Program-made: the position numbers and the translations under genes
Notes under the pieces: generated by a model
Seen by the model: the letters and a program-made list of their open reading frames with translations, nothing else
Databases searched by the model: none
What the model was told of the DNA's origin: nothing
Part shown: positions 1-10,750 of the stretch, piece by piece
Numbering within the stretch: position 1 is the stretch's first letter
How the letters are laid out: every line of letters begins with the position of its first letter
From: Agarophyton chilense
Lineage: Eukaryota > Rhodophyta > Florideophyceae > Gracilariales > Gracilariaceae
Direction: 5' to 3'
Length of the DNA stretch: 64,000 nucleotides
Assembly: GCA_030374765.1 (NCBI GenBank)
Contig: JARGXX010000120.1
Location: 62,001 to 126,000, forward strand

Positions 1-140
1 TTGGTAAGAAATAGTTCTAGAATAATCTCCTCTACTCGAAAGCTCAGTGGAAGCCTGATACGACTCGGCGGGGCAAATTGTAATAAGCGAGCAAGAGTAC
101 GGATCAAAGTGATGTTTTTGGTTAAAGACAACTTCTTTTA

Positions 141-1638
141 TCACTGACGTCTCGATCGGACGCTCCTTCCTCTGTTTACATCTTTCTCAGCAGAAGATGT
201 GTGGGCGGTATGCGCCGTGGAAAAGTCACTGTTTAATTTTTCTAGATGAAGCAACCTTCTCCAAAGGTCCGCGAAACAAGCTCCTCTTCTGGAGATTCTC
301 TCTTGATTCGCTGTCATGCTTCCACGAGCAGCAGCAAAAGCACTTGCGCGCACATCTTCGAGCATGGTCTTATGATTCCTCGCCCTCAGTCTGTCTTCTT
401 TGCGAGCTTCCTCGGCGATGCGCTGTTCTCGTTTAACCGCTTCGGCAATGCCCCGCAAATGGGCTTCTCCCTTCTTCGATATTTCCTTCTGAAGCCCGTC
501 GGCTCGCTTCATAACATCTTCAAGCTTCGCGGTCATTAACCGACTCGTCTCAAGCTTCGCATTTAGTCTCGCAATCTGACTCTCCTGAGCTCTTTCGACA
601 ACCTTTGACGTACGCAGTTTTTCTTCCAGAGATTTCCGGGACCGTTCCAGGTTTTCCATATGTTCGGAAAAGTTCTTGAGTTCTTGATTCATGACAGATA
701 GCTCCTCCTCTCTCAATCGCAAACTTTTCTCCTAGTGCTCGATCACTCTTTCCATCTCCTCGAGAACTTTTGTTTTGTCCTGGGGGTTCTTTTCTTCTCT
801 GAAGCAAGTACATGAACCTCTTCCAGCAAGAGGTGCATTTCGTACCGAAGGCTACCGCATTCTGCGTTTGAGTAATTTTGTTTGAGCGTCACTGAGCTGC
901 TTCCTTGTGATATCCAGTTGATGTACAAGATTTCCAACGGAAATTGAGGATTGCCTCTCAGTGCGCATGAGATCCAACGTGATCTGTGAGTACAGCAGAT
1001 CATTGTGAGTTTGAAGAACGAGTGTTCGGGTCGTGTCATACCTTAAATCGCTCACAGACATTCCACTTCAGATTGGTGTCGCACATGCGTGGGTTGCTGT
1101 TTGGCTTTGGAATGGTAGTTTTCACCGTCTCATCTGCCAGTTCAGAGTCACCATCATCATCATCAGTCGCACTAAGCGACGGAGTACCTTCTGCTTAGAT
1201 AGAGGCCGTGCTTATCTTTCATTGCGCGTGGGGCACCTGTGCTTGACGCATGCGATTCAGAGATATCTCTTCTACGTTTGTGTGGTTTGAGGCGTAGTCA
1301 AACTCATCTCCAGTATGGCCCTTTTGAATCCTTTCCTTGTAGTCCATCACGACAAATTCCGGTAGGAGGCTTATTCTACTTTCGGCATCGCTGCCGATGT
1401 AGCTAGCGTTTGTGTCTACACTCTGTTGACTGAGTCGTGAGAGGACCCCGAGTTGTTCAGAAGCCGAGAGGGATGGCTGTCCGTGGATCTCTGCCTCGCT
1501 GCTGCTCCCCAAGGAAGGGCCTTCCGTGCCTTCTATGGCATTAATATCATGCCAAGCATCCATGAGCCCATTCACTCATTTGACAATATCAGTCCATTTC
1601 ATGCGAGCAGTCACAATCTGAATCGCACGACTCAATAG
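141..1638 (-). pseudogene. Coiled-coil protein gene remnant with short introns
   Basis: Reading leftwards, the segment begins with a Trp-containing stretch (RMKWTDIVK then an in-frame TGA), runs through a Ser/acid-rich part, and ends in about 190 residues of Glu/Lys/Arg-rich heptads (for example NQELKNFSEHMENLERSRKS) typical of a long coiled coil. One intron is convincing: 984-1041, 58 nt, donor GTATGA, acceptor CTCACAG, phase 0, joining a Lys/Asp-rich exon to one starting ITLDLMRTERQ. A second intron near 1191-1240 is likely but its donor is unclear. The stop near 1590 and a frame change near 850 suggest decay, although unrecognised introns could explain part of it. I do not recognise the family. 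Neighbouring sequence is also degenerate, which favours a dead host gene or transposon ORF. Confidence 0.4.
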
Positions 1639-2990
1639 AAGACTAGGATGCTGAGCTTGGCCTGTACGACATTTACGTCAAGCTGAAGGAAGGTGAGGTT
1701 GGGGAGGACCGGTTCCAGCAAACTCTCAAAGAGCTTTTCACGAAGCCGCCGAACCCGACATAGCCCAAATGATGCTTGTGATCGTCATCGAGTTGGTCGA
1801 CATCACCACCCTCGATAAAGTAATCGTCGTAGTCGTAATCGTCAGCGACAGCACGCGTGCGGGCGTGCGGCTGTGCGGCCGGCTACGACGGCTGGTCGTC
1901 TTCGTCCTCGCTGACAGATGGCGCGGCAGAGGTCTGCTAGCACAGCCGCAGAGCCTCATGGATGTCACTGGTTGCCGTCCAGGGGATTCGGACGAATTCG
2001 CACGCCGCTTTGCATTCGGTTCTGCGTGCCTGTGGCGGTGGCGGCTAATGGAGAGTGTGCGCTTGCGCTTCGGCGGCGTTTCGGTTAGAACAGAGCGACG
2101 CCGCGGCCGTACGAAGCAGAAACCCCCACCAAAAGAGAACTGTTACATATCTTCTCTTGCCCTTTATGGAGATTCTATTTGGAGAGGGTATCGGGTTCTT
2201 GCAGCTTTCGCGAGTCAATGAAGCCGGCTTGGTGCAACGCGCCTTCACATACAACTCATATTGTTCCGTCATCACTCGTTTTGCTTCGGATAAGCCTTTT
2301 CCATTTCCTTTTTCACAGGGTGTTGAATCCACTACCAAATTAGAAATGAAAGCGACTCATTCGCCTGTGATTCTGCGAGCGGTTGAGTTTTTCACGATGA
2401 CTCGGATGATTACGCGAGGGTCCTGCGGTGATGACAGCGATACCGAGAATAAATATGAAAGGCCTACGGACGGATGTACAACCTGATGGGCAACACGGAG
2501 CGCTCCCTGTGACTGGAAGAGAGAAAGAATGGTGTGTTTGGCCCTTTTTCGAAGCTGCACAAGAGGTTGAGGCGATTGGAAATCCAGAAGCGAGATGCTG
2601 GGGTCTGGGGGCGTGAGGTGGAACTGGCGCAAAAGGCAGCGAACCAAGCGGCGAGTATTGTTCCGGTGATGACGAGAGAGGTTGGCCTCGGCATTGGATG
2701 AAGGGAGGAAAAACTCGCGTCCTGAGAGAAGTTGTGGGGCGAAACGGCTGAAGAGTCGGCACAGCGAAATTCACTGGCCCGTGGCTTGCTCGAACGAGAG
2801 ACCAGGGTCGATCATGTTGATGGCGCAAAGCCAGGCGGATATGGAGTTTGCAATTTTGGTGCCCCACATGTGACACACTTGCAACGCATACGTCGCTTTT
2901 GTTCCAGGCACGTCCAAAATGGGGCGAACGCTGTTGTTTCAAAAGGGAACCAATGTCCGGGTATCACTGCATACGCGCACGGCCCTTTGT
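1639..2990. other. Degenerate coding-like traces, no intact gene
   Basis: Several short stretches look coding but do not form a gene. On the plus strand 1660-1764 reads as a clean C-terminus (YDIYVKLKEGEVGEDRFQQT) ending in TAG. On the minus strand 1760-1960 reads as acidic sequence (DDYDYDDYFIEGGDVDQLDD) faintly like the HUN motif of ubinuclein/HPC2 proteins, with an in-frame TAG just upstream. On the plus strand about 2520-2810 has heptad-like pieces (WGREVELAQKAANQAASIVP) interrupted by stops. These are most simply remains of several decayed genes. The family hints are weak. Confidence 0.25.
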
Positions 2991-2999
2991 GAAGGTCCA

Positions 3000-3980
3000 G
3001 AACACCCGGAAACCACCATTCTCAAACCACCTTCACAACCACCACGAACCCCATCCCTCCCCTTCCCTGGCCCCTCCTTCTCCCTCTCTCTCAACCCTAG
3101 TCTTCCTTAAGCTCCAGCTTGCCGCGCACCAAACTTTTACCGCGCTGCTCGCGCCCCGGCACACAGCCGCACCACGCCATCCCCATCCCGGGACCCCCGC
3201 ACCCTCTTCCTCCATTCTCCCTTAGCGCTTTCACCGAGGCTGCATCAAAGGCTGCGCGTTATGCACCCACCTTCCGAAATCCAACCCTCCAACTCGCCAT
3301 CTTGTTGGGATCCGCGCACCGACTGCTTCCAAACTTCATTTTACACTGCCTCAACCGTTGTCACCGTGATCTACATCCTCTCCAGGACCCTGTTCAGGGC
3401 AACACACTTTCCTAGATCTCTTGCTGAATCCACTGGAAACCCCAACTCAGCTTTCACAACCCACGTTTGTACCTCCATCACCAAAACATCATTTTCCACT
3501 GCAACCCCGTCCGCACCTAACCATCACATTGCCATTTCCTCTCCACCGCCCTTCTCAGTGCGACATACCTTCCCCGACTTGCTGCTAAATACAATGCCAA
3601 GCCCAATTCCGTCTTCACAATCAACGTTTGTACAACCACAACCAAAACAACAATTGCCGCCGCTGCCTCGTCCACAACCCCGTCCGCAACTCACCCCCGC
3701 ACCAACTCCCCCTCCACCACCGCCGCAACCGCGTCCACAACTCACCCCCGCACGAACTCCCCCTCAACCACCGTTCCCACCTCAACTCTGACTACGAACC
3801 CTCTAAGGAACCCCCACTCCAACTAGCCCGCCTTCACAAACTCCCAGTCCATAACCGCTTCCACTACACCCCTCGCGGCAAACCCCACGACCGCTCGCAA
3901 CACGACCACTCGCACCACCGCCCCCCTCACTACCACCCCCCTGACCACCACCCCCACGACCGCTTCGAACAAACGTTGGT
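3000..3980. repeat. C-rich, G-poor strand-asymmetric low-complexity tract
   Basis: The plus strand is made almost only of C, A and T, with CCA/CCCC/CTC words. It includes an imperfect direct repeat of about 51 bp near 3680-3785 (CGTCCACAAC...CAACTCACCCCCGCAC repeated). Long open frames here (Pro/His-rich on plus, Gly/Val-rich on minus) result from the skew and are not taken as genes. The tract abuts the end of the PRP6 homology, whose frame dissolves into Val/Arg/Gly repeats on entering it. Confidence 0.6.
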
Positions 3981-3984
3981 CGCG

Positions 3985-4674
3985 TTTCCGTTCTCCTACA
4001 CCTATGCCAATCGCACTTTCCACAATCGCGTGCACACTGCCGGCATACCCACCTGCCTCCATTGCGATTGCTTCTTCGATCCATCTTTCCCGCGAAATGA
4101 TCACGCATTTGACGCCCTCCCGCATGATCCTCACCATCTCCTCCGTTTTCTTGGCATGTTCTATTTCTTCTAGCTGTGCAGCTGTGATCCAAACCACTGC
4201 GTGCCCAGGTACCACCCTCTCTGCTTGCTTCAGAACCGATCTTGCTCGCTCATAACTCTCTAGGCGCCCCAGTGCAATCCACATATCTACCTCCTGGGGT
4301 ACTCTTTCAACAGCCTTGAGAAGCAGCATGCACGCTCCAACCGGATCTTCCAGTTCGATGGTAGCTTTCCACATTTCTACCCTCTTTGGAATCACCTCCA
4401 ACGCTTTTCGAAATACCCGCTTCTTCGCTGACTTGTCGACCTCCAGTGCCGCTGCTTGCAGCCAAATCTTGCTCAACTTTGGCACATTCTTCACTGCCCT
4501 CGCAGGAATACGACCGGCGATCTCTCGGTCATGATTCATGCGTGCCGCCTCAGTCCATACGTCCTCATCCTTCGGGCAGTGCCGACACCCCTCGAGGATC
4601 TTCTGGTGCGCTACCGATATTCCTCCCAGCGTCTCCTCAAGACGTGCTGCCACATCTCCCGATGAGTCCAGCAC
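3985..4674 (-). pseudogene. Fragment of splicing factor PRP6 (HAT repeats)
   Basis: About 220 codons match the N-terminal part of the HAT-repeat domain of PRP6/PRPF6, the U4/U6.U5 tri-snRNP bridging protein. Recognisable stretches include ARLEETLGGISVAHQKILEG, CRHCPKDEDVWTEAARMN, ARAVKNVPKLSKIWLQAAAL and VDMWIALGRLESYERARSVL. PRP6 is normally about 900 residues, so most of the protein is absent. A TAG lies two codons upstream of the first codon of the open stretch, and the expected upstream text is replaced by unrelated residues. Downstream, after IGIGVGERKRD, the reading frame enters C-rich simple sequence. It looks like a partial, probably non-functional copy. An exon of a heavily spliced gene is less likely, because neither edge has a convincing splice site. 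Confidence 0.7.
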
Positions 4675-4699
4675 CGCCTAGCGAGTCTGAGCAACACTA

Positions 4700-5350
4700 G
4701 ATAGATATGACCCAACGAATTTTCGCTCTCCATTTCTGGTTTTCTTGATGCCCAATAGCCTCCTATTCGTGGTACCAGTGGTCTAAGATGTTAAGGAATA
4801 GTAGAACTGCGTAAATTCAGCCACACGTTTTACAGCTTGAGCGACGCGAAGTGAAGCACAACGATCGGAGGACATGATGCAAAGCGGGTCAACGCATGTG
4901 AATTGGGAAGATCTCATTTTATGTGCAACGGGGACCCGTTTCGGGTCTCAGTTGCAGGATCTCCGTATTATGCACTGGCCATTAGGGTTATTAGAGGACA
5001 TGAAATTGAATGTGCAGGGCATTTGAACGGTTCATACTAGCTACGATACCTGCGCGAAATGAATGATCATGCGCTAGATAGAGTTCAGTATTCCTTTCAT
5101 TGTCGGTAGAAATCATTGTCTAGGTTTAGTGAGTATCGAAAGATATCTCCCAAGTTCTCTTCCATTCTTCCTAGAGTGCCGGTGTTAGTACGGATGTTTG
5201 CTAGTTTTCTACATTCTCCTCAAAATTCACTTGGGCTAGTATTTTTGCGCTAGATATTCTGGCATCAACTTTCTGCGATTTTTGAATGCTAACCATAGAC
5301 ATTCTAGCACACCCAAACTAGAAATCTAGCACCCAATACTAGCTTTCCGA
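4700..5350. other. Intergenic, AT-richer, no gene seen
   Basis: No open frame or family match. The only pattern is a scatter of CTAG-containing words (CTAGC, CTAGAT, CTAGTA) between about 5170 and 5345, partly in inverted pairs. Confidence 0.5.
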
Positions 5351-5354
5351 AAAC

Positions 5355-8300
5355 ACAGACGATGTTGATTCTGCGACCTTACCTATTTGGAGCCCATTTT
5401 TCTGTACAAACGGATCACGAAGCTTTACGGTGGATATTGGGTTTGGCAGACGCCTCCGGACGGTCAGCTTGATAGAGACTCCGAACTAGGAGTCTATCAA
5501 TGAATTCCAATACCGTCCTGGTATAAAAAATAACATCTCTGATGCGATGTTCTGGTTTAACACAGATGGGCTGGACACCGAACCGGTATAAGATGATATA
5601 CCGTGCTTCACGATTCAGCTGGCACAAATGTATGGTAGGGACGAACGAAAACGACTATGGGGTGATGATAAAGGACAGACGGAGGAATCACCTGAAATGA
5701 GAGGATCTATCGAAGAAGGGAAGGAAACTCCCACAACCCGAGAGGAATTCTTGCGAACGCAGACTGCGGACACCTACTACAGAACAGTGAGCACCCAGAT
5801 TGGCATCGAAGGATCGCAGTTCGATAAAGACCATGAAGGTCATCTAATGCGTCGTTCTACCCTGAACGGAGCACTCCAGATGGTGGTACCAGAGTCTCTA
5901 CGCACGAAAGTATTATAATTAGGGTATTATCCAAGAATGGCAGGTCATCCAGGAGCCACACGGTTATATTATAACTTGAGGAAGCACTTTAATGGGAGCC
6001 ATATGTCCTACGATGTTACCACGTATGTGGCTCGCTGCACCTCGTGTATAAAGACCCGAGGTGGTTTACGAAAGTACGTTATGTACCTGAAGCTTTCCCC
6101 ATGTCCTAGTCCTTGGAATTTGTAGCTATCGACATCCTGGGCCCACCAATATGAGCCTCAGAGGGTTACCGATTCGTGGTGGTCTTTACCAATTGGTTTT
6201 CCAAACACAAAATGGCCATACCCCTGAAGAGCACAACCTCGACGGTCTTGGAAAGAGCTTTCCTTAATAATTGGGTATACCCGTACTGTGCCCCAATGTA
6301 ACTACTAATCAACACTGGCTCGAACTTATCATCGAAGTTCTTTGAGGCGGTATGTACCATGCTTGGGTTGAAGCATTACTTCACTACTGAGTACCCTCCG
6401 CAGACGAAGGGCCAAGTGGAATGCTTCAACAAAACTCTCATGGAAAGTCTACGACACTTTGTAGAAGAACACCAAACTGGATGGGCTGCTTATTTACAGC
6501 CCCTAACGTATGTCTATAACCTTCAGGTACACCAATCTACGCAGACTATTGCCATCGACCTGTTGCTCTCACGTACACCCCATTATATTGTCCTTCAACC
6601 AGGACCCGAGAACTACCGAGCAGTGGATACCCTTACCTCCGCTCAGGTCAAGAAGAATATACTCAAGAAGCTCTGGACAGCATTAAAAGAAGCGATTGAA
6701 AAATTGACAGTAGCCCAAAAGCGTTATAAAGCTTACTACGACGAAGGGATGAAGAGGTCTACCAAGGTGGAAACATGGGACTGTCTCTTCATTGAAATCC
6801 CTTTCAGTTGGTCGAGACTGAAACCATCCGAGAGAATAGATGATATTCGTGTTGATGTTCATATCAAATCCAAGCTACTCCCTAAATCTACAGAAATATT
6901 TGAGATAATCTCAACGAATGAGCACAACATTTCGGTTCGAATGGATGGACTGTAAAACACAGTTTGGGTAGACCAGGTCTCGATAGACCCTGGGGAAGGT
7001 AGAACTACAGCGGACCCAGCCGTCGGCCCGGCACCCCCCAGAACCGCAGCTGGATTCACCAAGTGATATGGGAAGCGTTCATTCACAAGACTTGCAGAAC
7101 ACTCCAGATTCTACGACAACCCAAGGAGCACAAGAGCAGGGCTCTGCACCTCGACTAGGCTAGCACCCTAACGTCCCGCCCTTCTAATGCCCGATCGAAA
7201 CCATTGTAGGTCACAAACAAATACCAGCAGGTCTTCGCTACTACGTACGATAGTATGGCCATGACCATGGAGATGACACATGGGAACCTCTTCACCCTAT
7301 ACTACGTAACTTTCGATTACGGTCCTGGTGCAGGCGCAACTAACTCCCACTAACCGATGAATAAAAACCTACACTAGTGCAAGCCGCCAAGAAGGGGGAG
7401 AAGAGACCATAGCCGTGCGATTGCTCGGTTCCAAGGAAACGAATAGGTGTAGTAAAGAAGAGATCACGAGTTCAGGAAGAATCCACACCAGGAGTGGTAG
7501 AAAGTCCTCCAGGAGACCTAAAACCAGTACCAGGAAGGTTTGGAGTGTGGGACTGTGAGCCAGCACTAGACAAATGGGGAGGAGAACCCTGAGGATTCGA
7601 AGGAAACGGCGGCAGAGGTGAAGAGGTACCAAAAGGGAAAGGAGAAGCAGGGAAGGGCGAAGAGCCAGGAATGGGCAGCGGCACATTACTCACGGGGTAC
7701 TCGCTGGTGAAAAGCCACGAAGAACTAACCGTGGTGCCCATAAGGGGATCGCTCGAATTGTCAGCTCGCTACACAATGGTGTTGAGATCCGCGAAGTGAT
7801 GCTTGACGGACTGGTACATTCCGGCCTGTATCTGACTACGGAAGGCCACCGCCTGGTTGATAATGGCGGTATAATTCATATGACGAAGGATGAGGTGCTT
7901 TAAAAGCGCTAGAGCTTCTTGGACAAAGCGCAGAACGGGACGGTTGAGAAAAGAGACGCAAACACGCTGGATATTCATGAGTTCACCACCATTGACAAGA
8001 GCTGTACCTGACTCATAACAGGCAACTGTGGTTGGATTCACCACAAGGGATTGCAAGGGTCCACCAGATGAAGCAGAAACTGAACGGAGAATACAGGGAA
8101 CGTGGATAGAAGAAATACCAGCGGAAACAGCAGGTACGGGGGTCTTAGGCACGGGGATAATACCTTCCGGAGTCTCCTCCTCACGGGTGAAGATCTGGGG
8201 GGATGTAACAATAAGCCCCTCGCCTGTTCATACCCGGTTCACCTCACTCGGGATGTCTAGCTTCTTGAAGTCCCCAATTTCTCGACATTGGTCATCCTTC

Positions 8301-9600
8301 TACGGATGTGACAGAGACACCTCCAGGTAAGTCTTCAGCTGGACTACAGTGTAATTTGGACCACAGAGAACCTCCTCCACACCAATCTGGCTAATAAGAT
8401 CCAATGTGGAAGGAGAAATTTAGAAGATACGACCAACCGGTGAGAAAACGTAGTTGGTTATCCGAGGTTCGGGGCAACAGCTGTCCCAGGTACTACCATC
8501 GCAAGAAGCCTTTACCACGAGAAGAGCCACTAGAACGGCCCACTCCAAGGGAGCCACATACAAAATGGTACGATAGTATCCCTCGCTTTGGTCGCAATGG
8601 CTGCCGAAGTATGCCAGCACAGGAGGAGTCGGGACGCACAACCGTTAAGATACATCTTAGCTCTCCTACCAGTCGGGACGGTCAACATACCATTTGCAGC
8701 GATTCTCAGTCGTTTCGGAAAAGAACTCCGTGCAATGGAAACCATGCATGATAAGGACGAGACGAGACTACTCCGACAACGGAGCTGGGCCTCGATGGCA
8801 GCTTACTCGCCCCAACGGTCACGATCCAACCAGTGAATGGTATTGAAGGGTGTGTTACACATCACAATTTCCAAGTTGAGCTTTAGCCCCATTATCGACG
8901 GACTGATGCGATGCAACACTCCCATCAGGTTGCGGAAGGAGAAGAACTCGTCCTTACACCGGAGATACAGTAGGTCGCTCGGGATAGTGTTAGGAATAAA
9001 AAACCGAGACGGTGAATGCTGCAGACGCTTCTAAAGACAAGCCTGTCTCCCGCAATGGAACTAATTTCCCTGGACCGGATCGGTAAAGCTAGTAGCACGG
9101 CTTCAAGACGGTGACTGTCCAAAGGATTACATGAGGCATAATCAGGAAGGGTGGGATGCTTGAACTGCGAACCGAACCTAGCGGTATTGATCTGGACTGG
9201 CCAAGAGGTGGCCTCCGAGTGTGGCGCGTTAAGCTCCTACGGGAGCAAACCCAAAGAGTTGAAAATTGAGGGCGGTGTGCTTAAAAATATCGATCTAAAT
9301 ACCCGGACCCACGAGAAAGACCAAATGACGGACAGGGGATGGAGGATGACGAGGAAATCAAGGCGGTAACGGACTTGTCACTAATACGACCACGAGAGCG
9401 AGAACTGGTGAAAGGCTCGAGATAACACGGCTGCTTTTCCAACCGCAGAGACCCTTACCAGACATGGTGGCCAACAGGGATGAAGAGGCTGACCGGCGCG
9501 ATATTTCCTCCGAGCCAAAGTCTTTGTATCCATCGATGGTAGGCTCTCGGGTCCGATGCAACCCATGACGGGCGTGCAATGTGTCCTCAAAGGTGCTCTA
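5355..9600 (+). mobile_element. Ty3/gypsy chromovirus-like fossil (copy A), truncated and broken
   Basis: The plus strand carries, in order, the end of RNase H (HEALRW-like, LADASG), the integrase H2C2 zinc region (HPGATRLYYNLRKHF, then CxxC), the integrase core with its QTKGQVECFNKTL stretch, a C-terminal integrase tail, and a chromodomain-like end near 7200-7300. By eye it is a diverged relative of the element at 17.1-29.1 kb, roughly 60-65% identical where integrase can be compared. It lacks gag, protease and most of RT, and no matching LTRs were found, so it is truncated at both sides. It is broken many times (around ten or more breaks) and is probably old. Downstream of pol it also carries the antisense region listed separately. 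Confidence 0.85.
7470..9590 (-). mobile_element. Antisense accessory region of gypsy copy A (fossil)
   Basis: Between the chromodomain end and the lost 3' end, the strand opposite to pol shows coding character matching the antisense region of copy B. Shared pieces include VPTPPVLAYFGS (copy B VPTPPVLPYFGS) followed by a PVGRIF block, and a C-terminal helical part (SQIQAGMYQSVKHHFADLNT against NQFQLDMYQRATRQVANLTS). The 3' part is Pro/Ser-rich. No known family is recognised. It is broken in several places. The value of this entry is that two diverged copies carry the same opposite-strand product in the same place. Confidence 0.65.
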
Positions 9601-10750
9601 ATTTTCCGGAGACTGCACGGGTAAGAACCGAAGGAGCGCCACCGTCACGGAAACCACACCCATCATCGGGTTCGACACACGGCAAGAGCCATCACCATGT
9701 CCGGTTGACCCTTCGGCGGACATGGGATTTTACGACAAGGTTTCGGGGAGTCCACGTGCATCGCGACGAGTGAAATACAGCCGATATGGTACTAGAAGGA
9801 AAGGAAAAGAGGGAGGGAAAAAAGACGAATGGAAACGATGACACCCGAAAAGGTCCGGCGCGAAGAAGGAAAAGAAGCGGAAAAACACCGATGAAGTATG
9901 ACGTTCGCACACCTGATACCAGCAACAGAGAACGCAGCAAAACCGATTGGCACACGAGCTCCTGACTAAGATTCGCAAACCTTACAGGAAGCTTAGTTGC
10001 TCAGCCATTACTAACCACCACGAGGGATGAACCTCAATAACCACGGCGGTAGTGGAAACCGTTCAGCTCATCGCGCAGCATTCCGAAACGTTATGGTGCA
10101 TCTCGCACTGGCGGCTGCTACACTGTAGTGCACCGCACTGGCGAACACTCTAAGGTACAGCCACGGAGCGTGGCTCTCGCGAGGAGGGGGATCTGTAGTA
10201 AAGTGAGCTACACCGATGAGGTAATCCACCCTTGTGTTGAACCTAAATGGTTTCTGGAGTATGCCATGAAGTACAGTGGTTTAATTAGCAAATAGCTTAG
10301 CTTTTCGCTAATTTAGTATTACATAGATAGGATTAAGTAGATAGGGAGGCGCAGCTCGAGTGCACCACCCCCTGGCCACGTGGCGAGGAGCGCAACCGAA
10401 GATCGGGTGGGCGGTGAGATATATATCTTCACCAAGCCCGGCCATTCCGGTTACTATTATAAAGTCGAGCAACTACTAGACTGCTTCTTCCCCTTTCGGT
10501 TTCTAAAAACAACCGTGGAGGTAAGTCTAGTGTCTTTTCGGTTTTGCGGACCCGTATGCGCTGTGCATCTCTGTCTACCAACGGGGTTTCCGTTTCCCCG
10601 CCGTTTCTGTTGCCCCCTTCTGTGGCGGGTGCTGCCACACCTTACTGGTATCCTCCATCTCCTCCTACTAGTTCGGGCCCATCGCTCGCTTCCTGGAACC
10701 GTCAGGTCTTACAGCCTCTCGCTACAGTTTTCGTCTATACCAGACCATGA
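9601..10750. other. Untyped retroelement-like leader/LTR sequence
   Basis: 9790-9890 is purine-rich on the plus strand. 10094-10367 begins TGGTGCA and ends TGCACCA, the inverted-end pattern of an LTR, but no partner copy or target duplication is visible. Further right come TATATAT and TATTATAAAG near 10417 and 10455, and a GTAAGT at 10520, which resemble a promoter and a splice donor. 10540-10750 has a Pro/Ser-rich open stretch without a known domain. It is probably the 5' end of the following copia relic or the 3' end of copy A, and I cannot decide which. Confidence 0.3.

Noticed and set aside
2340-2942. 200-codon minus-strand frame
   Set aside because: No ATG-led start of note, Pro/Ser/His-rich shadow composition, no family; the plus strand shows better coding traces.
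3261-4173. Pro/Thr- and His-rich plus-strand frames
   Set aside because: Product of the C-rich, G-poor tract; partly antisense to the PRP6 fragment.
10094-10367. 274-bp block with TGGTGCA/TGCACCA inverted ends as a complete LTR
   Set aside because: No second copy, target duplication or adjoining primer site could be seen, so it is only mentioned in the regional note.
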